Part shown: positions 40,547 to 45,225 of the stretch, piece by piece
Layout: every line of letters starts with the position of its first letter
Numbering within the stretch: the first letter of the stretch is position 1
From: Acetatifactor sp.
GTDB lineage: Bacteria; Bacillota; Clostridia; Lachnospirales; Lachnospiraceae
Assembly (NCBI GenBank): GCA_022511385.1
Contig: JAFLRN010000010.1
Span: 14,499 to 59,723, forward strand
Reading direction: 5' to 3'
Length of the DNA stretch: 45,225 bases
The notes under the pieces: generated by a model
What the model was told of the DNA's origin: nothing
Seen by the model: only the letters and a program-made list of their open reading frames with translations
The model's database searches: none
Position numbers and translations under genes: made by a program

Positions 40547-42730
40547 TCACCGTTCATCAAAATACAGCTGTACCCTACGGTGGATGATATCCGCCGTATC
40601 CTTTGCGCTCTTGTCCCCGGTAAAATAGGCACCGATTTCCTCCTGCACAATCCCGCGGATTGCATCCGGGCAGTAAGGTACCGGTTCACAACTCTCTATA
40701 AAATCCATGTATTCTTCGATGTAAGTTGTCCCGTCCGGTTTGAGGTCATTTATCACGATATAGTATATACTGTCTTCCGGAGCTGACAGATTGCACAATA
40801 TAGCCGGTTCTCCGGTTTGAGGATGAACCGTAATATTATCGCGCAGTACATCCCCCCTGACGGGGCTCGAAGAACGAAACTGTTCTTCATAATCCAGTAT
40901 ATAGGTGATAAAATCCTTGATAGCATCTACATGCTCCGCATTGGCGTTGACTACCAGATAGCCCGGGGAATACATGTAATTGCCGCTTCCCTTCTCGCCG
41001 GGAAAGCCTACTATATGGCAATTCTCATAGCGTGTCACCGCCTCGGAAAACTCATTTAGCCCGCCAAAGAAATAAAGCATTCTGGCAATGCCCTTTCCTT
41101 CCTGCACCATGGCCCTGATCGCATCATTATTACCCACAGTCACACCACCGGACTGTCCATACCGCTTGCATAATTCCAAAGTCCGGATAAATTCCTCACC
41201 GTTAAAATAGCTGATCCCGTTTTCTACATCCATGAATGGGGAGTCCCCCAGGCTCATAGAGAACACCCGTTCGAACAGTGCATTATAATCCGTTGGGGCA
41301 TCAAACCAAGACGCGCTCATGATCCAGTCCCAGTCATCCCTGGATTCCGCAAGATCCAGTATACCGGACACAGTCCAGCTGTCTTCGCTCCAAAGGGAAT
41401 CGGCAGTCATTAAGGTATAATAGTACAAATGTTGGGTAATACCCACCCAGGTACCGTCAACAGTGCCCATTGGCCGCATGCCGGGAAGAAGCTGTTTCTC
41501 TATATCCTCCGGGATCAGCTCCGACAGATCCATCAGTGCCCCCTTTTCGGCCAAGATATGCATGTCATCCTCGGATACATACATGAGCTCCGGACCCTTT
41601 CCGGACACGATCTCCGCCATGATCCGGGTCCGGAGTGGTTCCAGCATCTCATTAAACTCCACCCGGGTCATATCTTTCTCTTCCTCAAAAGGAATCTCTT
41701 CCACAACTATGCTGTAGTTATCTGATAGAGCAGACCAATTGTATGCCCGTTCAACTATATAATTATAACTTTCCAGACGAACCATACGTATGGTCTCGCG
41801 TTCTGCGATCCCTGCCTGGCTTGGAGTCTCCTCCTGATTCGTGAGAAGATACACAGTCGGGGCGCTGTCACTGACCGAGCAGAGGGCCAGTTTTCCCTTC
41901 CCGTCCGACAAAAGCCAGTTATCATAAGCCAGTTTGATACCACTTTCCGCAATGTTACACAGAATCTCTTCAGTCATGTCATCCAAACTCAAATGCCTTA
42001 GCCGGGCGGAATCCACATAGTACAGACCGCCCTGACCGTCGGAGCAGAGGGCGTTGACATAACCGCTGACCGTGACCAGGGACACCGGCCTCTGGCTTTG
42101 TGCATCATAGCGGGAGAGACTGGTCGTCATGGAATCCCCTGTCTCCGCCAGGAAGGGCGTGCCGTCGGGAACGGCGACGAATCTGCCGAAGAGAGGAGGA
42201 TATTCTGTATCCTCCGTAAAAGGGGTTTCCTCATCCAATGGTTTTCCAGTGGGATCGGCCCTATATAAATAGCTGGAAGCACTACTTCCCTCAAGAGCTC
42301 CATACAGCCGGAGGGTCAGTTCGTCCTGTCCAGTCACGGTCATGGAGTCCACATAAGGGTTTTCCATGCCTGGGGTTTCCAGAGAAAAGGGGACTTTCTC
42401 CGTCTCCAGCGTATTCAGATCAAAGGTATATATCCACATGGCGGGGTCTGCTCCATCCTCAAACTGATAAGATGCAAGCAGGTAGAGGGTACTGCCGTAA
42501 GCACCGGAATATACAGTCTTGCTAGAAAAATCCGTATCCGGGTCCTCTATTTCCAGAAAGATGGTCTTGTCTACCCGGTAAGTACTGTCAGAGGCCCCTT
42601 CTGTGGTGACAACGCCGGAACTGTTCCCTCCATTTTCCCCTTCGCCACTGCCTCCAGATGCTTTCCCACAACCTACACATAACAGCAGCGCAAGTAAAAG
42701 CGGCAGATATCGTTTTATCCATTGTTTCAT
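40547..42730 (-). CDS. Solute-binding lipoprotein with N-terminal propeller-like domain
   Basis: A 727-residue secreted protein. Residues 1-24 are a lipoprotein-type signal (RYLPLLLALLLCVGCGK; the cysteine after VG is the likely lipidated residue). A Gly/Ser/Glu tether leads to repeated beta-strand units (about 45-320, e.g. SDGQGGLYYVDSARLRHLSLD), suggesting a beta-propeller. A family-1-like extracellular solute-binding fold follows (IMAEIVSGKGPELMYVSEDD, GALMDLSELIPEDIEKQL, YSPGYLVVNANAEHVDAIKDFI). No permease or ATPase genes are adjacent, so it is an orphan binding protein. The start at 42730 is set by GGAGG 8 bp upstream. Related copies lie on both sides (39831-40268 and from 45159). Confidence 0.85.
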   Translation of the reverse strand: MKQWIKRYLPLLLALLLCVGCGKASGGSGEGENGGNSSGVVTTEGASDSTYRVDKTIFLEIEDPDTDFSSKTVYSGAYGSTLYLLASYQFEDGADPAMWIYTFDLNTLETEKVPFSLETPGMENPYVDSMTVTGQDELTLRLYGALEGSSASSYLYRADPTGKPLDEETPFTEDTEYPPLFGRFVAVPDGTPFLAETGDSMTTSLSRYDAQSQRPVSLVTVSGYVNALCSDGQGGLYYVDSARLRHLSLDDMTEEILCNIAESGIKLAYDNWLLSDGKGKLALCSVSDSAPTVYLLTNQEETPSQAGIAERETIRMVRLESYNYIVERAYNWSALSDNYSIVVEEIPFEEEKDMTRVEFNEMLEPLRTRIMAEIVSGKGPELMYVSEDDMHILAEKGALMDLSELIPEDIEKQLLPGMRPMGTVDGTWVGITQHLYYYTLMTADSLWSEDSWTVSGILDLAESRDDWDWIMSASWFDAPTDYNALFERVFSMSLGDSPFMDVENGISYFNGEEFIRTLELCKRYGQSGGVTVGNNDAIRAMVQEGKGIARMLYFFGGLNEFSEAVTRYENCHIVGFPGEKGSGNYMYSPGYLVVNANAEHVDAIKDFITYILDYEEQFRSSSPVRGDVLRDNITVHPQTGEPAILCNLSAPEDSIYYIVINDLKPDGTTYIEEYMDFIESCEPVPYCPDAIRGIVQEEIGAYFTGDKSAKDTADIIHRRVQLYFDER

Positions 42731-42792
42731 GAACTTCACCTCCATATGACTTGAGTTCTCTGAAAGATTACTTTTAGGGATATAAAATAATG

Positions 42793-42904
42793 GTGTTAGT
42801 CCGCATATGTGTTGATACTGCGTTTCACTCAGCAGGAGCCCTCTTCTTTATCAAATGATTGTAATGCACCAATTATGAGCACCAACACATATGCGGACTA
42901 ACAC
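42793..42904. repeat. Perfect 22-bp inverted repeat flanking 68 bp (invertible element or MITE candidate)
   Basis: GTGTTAGTCCGCATATGTGTTG at 42793-42814 is repeated exactly in inverse orientation at 42883-42904; the 68 bp between are non-coding. Within them a weak promoter-like pair (TTGGTG at 42867-42872, 16 bp, TAAAGA at 42845-42850) points toward the lipoprotein gene. The 22-bp arms share CCGCATAT with the YitT leader hairpin at 38306-38334. Confidence 0.85.
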
Positions 42905-42974
42905 AAAAATAATTAATGATTGGCTATGAAAGTAAAAAGGCCATATTTTACGAAATCAATACTAATTGTGATAT

Positions 42975-43280
42975 CTAGTCATGTGAAATACTATGCACAT
43001 TATTTTCTGTGTGAGTCGTGCGTATTAATCTACCACAGCCGCCGCACACGTATGTATCCTCGTAGGCCCTAGTACCAACATAACATGTTTTGCCTGTGGC
43101 TTCAACTATATGACTCGTAATATTCCATCCGGCCTTCTCCTCCGAGTTACGCCAATTCGCTGTTTTTCCACAGGTACCACAGGTTATTGTGGCCGGAGCC
43201 GCCGCATAAGTCGGCAGGCAGTTAGCCAGAACTGAAAAACATAAAGCAAATACCGCTAAGAACTTCACTGTTTTCTTCAT
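42975..43280 (-). CDS. Small secreted Cys-rich protein
   Basis: A 101-residue protein I do not recognise. Residues 1 to about 26 are a signal peptide (KKTVKFLAVFALCFSVLAN, likely cut after TYA). The mature part has two CxxC pairs, TCGTCGK and VCGGCGR, plus a Cys near the middle, fitting a zinc-ribbon or disulfide-bonded secreted protein. AGAGAGG lies 9 bp before the chosen ATG; the frame stays open for 31 codons upstream but those include no secretion signal. It stands alone between the inverted repeat and the insertion sequence. Confidence 0.7.
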   Translation of the reverse strand: MKKTVKFLAVFALCFSVLANCLPTYAAAPATITCGTCGKTANWRNSEEKAGWNITSHIVEATGKTCYVGTRAYEDTYVCGGCGRLIRTTHTENNVHSISHD

Positions 43281-43391
43281 TTTTTGAAACCTCTCTTTCT
43301 CTTGTAAATAGGTGTTTGCGAAACGCCAGAACCCGCATAAATTCGGGCTTGTTTCTTTGTTAAAATAGAACAACTCCTCACAGGTTTGTGG

Positions 43392-43397
43392 TATAAT
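43392..43397 (+). promoter_or_regulatory. Extended -10 promoter of the transposase gene
   Basis: TGGTATAAT contains a perfect TATAAT hexamer (43392-43397) 53 bp before the transposase ATG. It overlaps the 8-bp putative left end of the element, a frequent arrangement in insertion sequences. Confidence 0.5.
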
Positions 43398-43450
43398 TTA
43401 AGTGACCAAACAAAAATCATCCGTATCCACCTGAAAGGAGTTGCACCTAT

Positions 43451-44937
43451 ATGATACCACAAAACCAACTTTCTTTGGCAGATATTTTTTCAGATTGTCA
43501 GGATATTTATGAATCTGACAAGCCTAAGTTCCTGTCACTCTTACAACAGCACATTGACCTTGATGAAATTGTCCCTGCTTCCTTCCGAAAGCACTTCTAT
43601 GCATCTATTGGCAGAACCCGCACATACCCTTTATACGGCTTCCTTTGGGCCCTTATCATCCAGAGGATCCTTTCCATCCCCACGGATTCCCTTCTCCTTG
43701 TCTTTCTCCTGTATTCACCACACCTGCGTGAATTCTGCGGCTTTGACAAAGTTCCCGATGCCTCTAAGATTACCCGTTTTAAACAGGATTTCCTTGAGGA
43801 CCTCCATGACGTCTTTCTACGCCTTGTTGATCTCACAGAGCCCATATGTCAGGCAATTGATTCTGCCAAGGCAGATATGACCATCTTTGATTCTTCAGGC
43901 ATTGAAGCTTGGGTTACTGAAAACAACCCTAAGTATGCCAACCGTATCATCAAGCAGCTCAAAGCCTACGCCAAGACAATGCATTTCGATGACAATTATG
44001 ATCCCTACAAAGCAGCTTACGGTTCTATGCCCTCCCATTCCGCCGCTAATCCTGACATTAAGCAGCTCTACATTGACGGCCATTTCTGCTATGCCTATAA
44101 ATTTGGCATTGCCACCAACGGGCTGGGCATTGTCCGGCATATCGAGTTCTACAACAGGGATTTCTTTGATAAACATCCTGAGATTATTCTCCAAAAAAAT
44201 CCGATTCTCCCGATGAAGATAAGTCCGTCCATGATGCCAGACTGCTTATCCCTACTTTGAAGGACTTTTTTGCAGCCCACCCCCTTATCAACCCCAAAAC
44301 CTTCCTTGGTGATGCCGCTTTTGATTCCGTAAGCCTCTACCGTGACCTTCTTTCCGGTGATACTTTTGGTACAGATGCCTTCGGATGCGGCATCCACTTC
44401 CAAAAGGCATATATCCCCTTAAACTCCCGCGCAGGTCCGGAAAACACTGACTATTGTATAAACAGTGATGAAATCCCCTGCTGTCCCAATGACCCATCTC
44501 TCCCCATGAAACATGAAGGAACCAGCAAATTAAAAAGCGGTGTTGCACGGTACAAATTTGTCTGTCCGAAAATCAAATGGGAAAAAGATACAGACACTGA
44601 AAAATACCACCGTGTATGTCACTGTGAGAATCCCTGCACATCTTCCGCCTGTGGGAGGATGGTCTATCTTTATCCCGAAAAGGATCTGCGGACTTATCCC
44701 GGTACCCTTCGGGGCACGCAAGAGTGGGACAACACTTACAAAATCAGAACCACTGTAGAACGTTCCATCAACCATTTCAAAGACAGCTTTGGGCTTGCCG
44801 GACGTAAAACACAGAATGAAAAAACACTCCATGCCGACCTGCTTCTTGCGGGAATCACACAATTGATCACTGTAATAGTTGCCGACAAAATACATCAGTA
44901 TAAATACATTCGCAGTCTGAAGCCTTTGATTGCATAG
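43451..44937 (+). pseudogene. IS1182-family DDE transposase, split by a frameshift at an A7 run
   Basis: The N-terminal DUF772-type part (YGFLWALIIQRILSIPTDS, LREFCGFDKVPDASKITRF) and the first catalytic Asp (MTIFDSSGIEAW) lie in one frame up to about 44200. The rest, with the second Asp (LGDAAFDSVSLYRDL) and the catalytic Glu (TTVERSINHFKDSFGLAGRK), is in the -1 frame through 44937. The switch falls at seven A (44193-44199). One extra A or a -1 slip restores a continuous protein (QKK then SDSPDED and VHDARLLIPTLKDFF). Without that the first frame ends at 44260. AAAGGAG precedes the ATG. The element is either inactivated or uses slippage on A7; I cannot decide which. Confidence 0.8.
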
Positions 44938-45054
44938 GACTTACCACAATATATCAGTTGAAGCTTGTAGGTTTCCTGTTATTTGTGTGCCCGTTTTTCC
45001 TTTTTCCCATTGACTTATCTCTTTTCCTACGGCTATATTCAATTATTATCTTAG

Positions 45055-45136
45055 AAATCCAGCTTTGCTGAATTTCTTCCTTATTGGAATCAAGATTGCG
45101 AACTTGTTTCGCAATTACCTATTAAAGATCTTGATT
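45055..45136. repeat. Nested hairpins downstream of the third lipoprotein copy
   Basis: AATCAAGAT (45088-45096) pairs with ATCTTGATT (45128-45136), and inside it ATTGCGAA pairs with TTCGCAAT. A further stem GAAAT-CAGC/GCTG-ATTTC lies near 45055-45077. They follow the stop codon at 45159 on the minus strand, so they may end that transcript, although no long T-run follows. The remaining sequence from 44938 to 45054 shows no gene. Confidence 0.5.
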
Positions 45137-45158
45137 TATACCGCAGAAGCAGGACACC

Positions 45159-45225
45159 TCAACGTTCATTAAAATACAACTGCCCCCTGCAATCAATGAT
45201 TTCCGCTGTATCCTTTACGCTCTTG
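45159..45225 (-). CDS. 3' end of a third solute-binding lipoprotein gene (partial, runs off the window)
   Basis: The last 22 codons read KSVKDTAEIID and GQLYFNER before a TGA at 45159-45161, matching the C-terminal KSAKDTADIIH and VQLYFDER of the intact lipoprotein ending at 40547. DNA similarity continues a little past the stop (TTGAT-TATACC-CAGA). The gene must extend to the right of the window. Confidence 0.75.
   Translation of the reverse strand, partial: KSVKDTAEIIDCRGQLYFNER

Larger units (their letters stand above)
43386..44949 (+). mobile_element. IS1182-like insertion sequence (ends approximate)
   Basis: A plus-strand transposase in a minus-strand neighbourhood, lying between two copies of a lipoprotein family. 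The ends are not certain: the only inverted match I see is 8 bp, TTGTGGTA (43386-43393) with TACCACAA (44942-44949), and no target duplication is obvious. Confidence 0.6.

Noticed and set aside
43386..44949. Longer terminal inverted repeats for the IS
   Set aside because: Beyond the 8-bp TTGTGGTA match I could not align the ends convincingly; other short matches such as CGGGC/GCCCG are too short to trust.

Overview
The window looks like a chromosomal segment of a low-to-moderate GC Firmicute, most likely a gut Lachnospiraceae or a close clostridial relative. The main reason is the conserved order ylxM-ffh-rpsP-khpA-rimM-trmD-rplS, then signal peptidase-rbgA-rnhB and a ylqG/ylqH/yraN-like tail, together with strong GGAGG ribosome binding sites and sigma-A type promoters. 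Almost everything is on the minus strand. The plus-strand genes are a PRPP synthetase, one orphan HTH-like protein and an insertion sequence. I saw no rRNA, tRNA or CRISPR.

Layout, left to right. 1-4.7 kb: gpsA, plsY, der and a DUF512 radical-SAM protein. An octamer repeat follows gpsA, and a back-to-back promoter pair lies between DUF512 and the PRPP synthetase. 6-8.2 kb: a HelD-type RNA polymerase-associated helicase. 8.4-12.9 kb: a three-gene unit of response regulator, large multi-pass histidine kinase and a signal-peptide-less GH5 glycosidase. 13-19.5 kb: a housekeeping operon (lepB2-rbgA-lepB1-rnhB-fliK-like-flhB-like-yraN-pgeF) whose first gene may be read from a leaderless mRNA. 19.6-25.6 kb: the ribosomal/SRP operon. 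It carries a GNAT gene between khpA and rimM and a second GNAT domain fused to TrmD. A 270-bp repeat/cruciform structure separates it from the separately promoted rplS.

26.9-37.2 kb is the accessory highlight. A compact minus-strand phospho-signalling cluster encodes a membrane FHA protein, a soluble FHA protein, a membrane PP2C phosphatase, a soluble PP2C phosphatase, an extracytoplasmic trypsin-like protease joined through the membrane to a cytoplasmic FHA domain, and three Ser/Thr kinases that each start with a zinc ribbon. One kinase carries about 745 extracellular residues that look like a repetitive beta-solenoid. Writers, erasers and readers of phosphothreonine are therefore all present, with three proteins exposed outside the cell. 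An orphan HTH-like gene ends one base from the last kinase gene, tail to tail.

37.3-45.2 kb: a YitT-family membrane protein, an AAA/DUF4143 ATPase, then an array of related solute-binding lipoproteins. These are a decayed short copy, a full 727-residue copy, and the 3' end of a third copy at the right edge. A small secreted Cys-rich protein and an IS1182-like element with a frameshifted transposase lie between the second and third copies. A perfect 22-bp inverted repeat upstream of the intact lipoprotein gene could be a small invertible promoter or a MITE. Family names rest on motifs I can read in the translations; no database search was possible.
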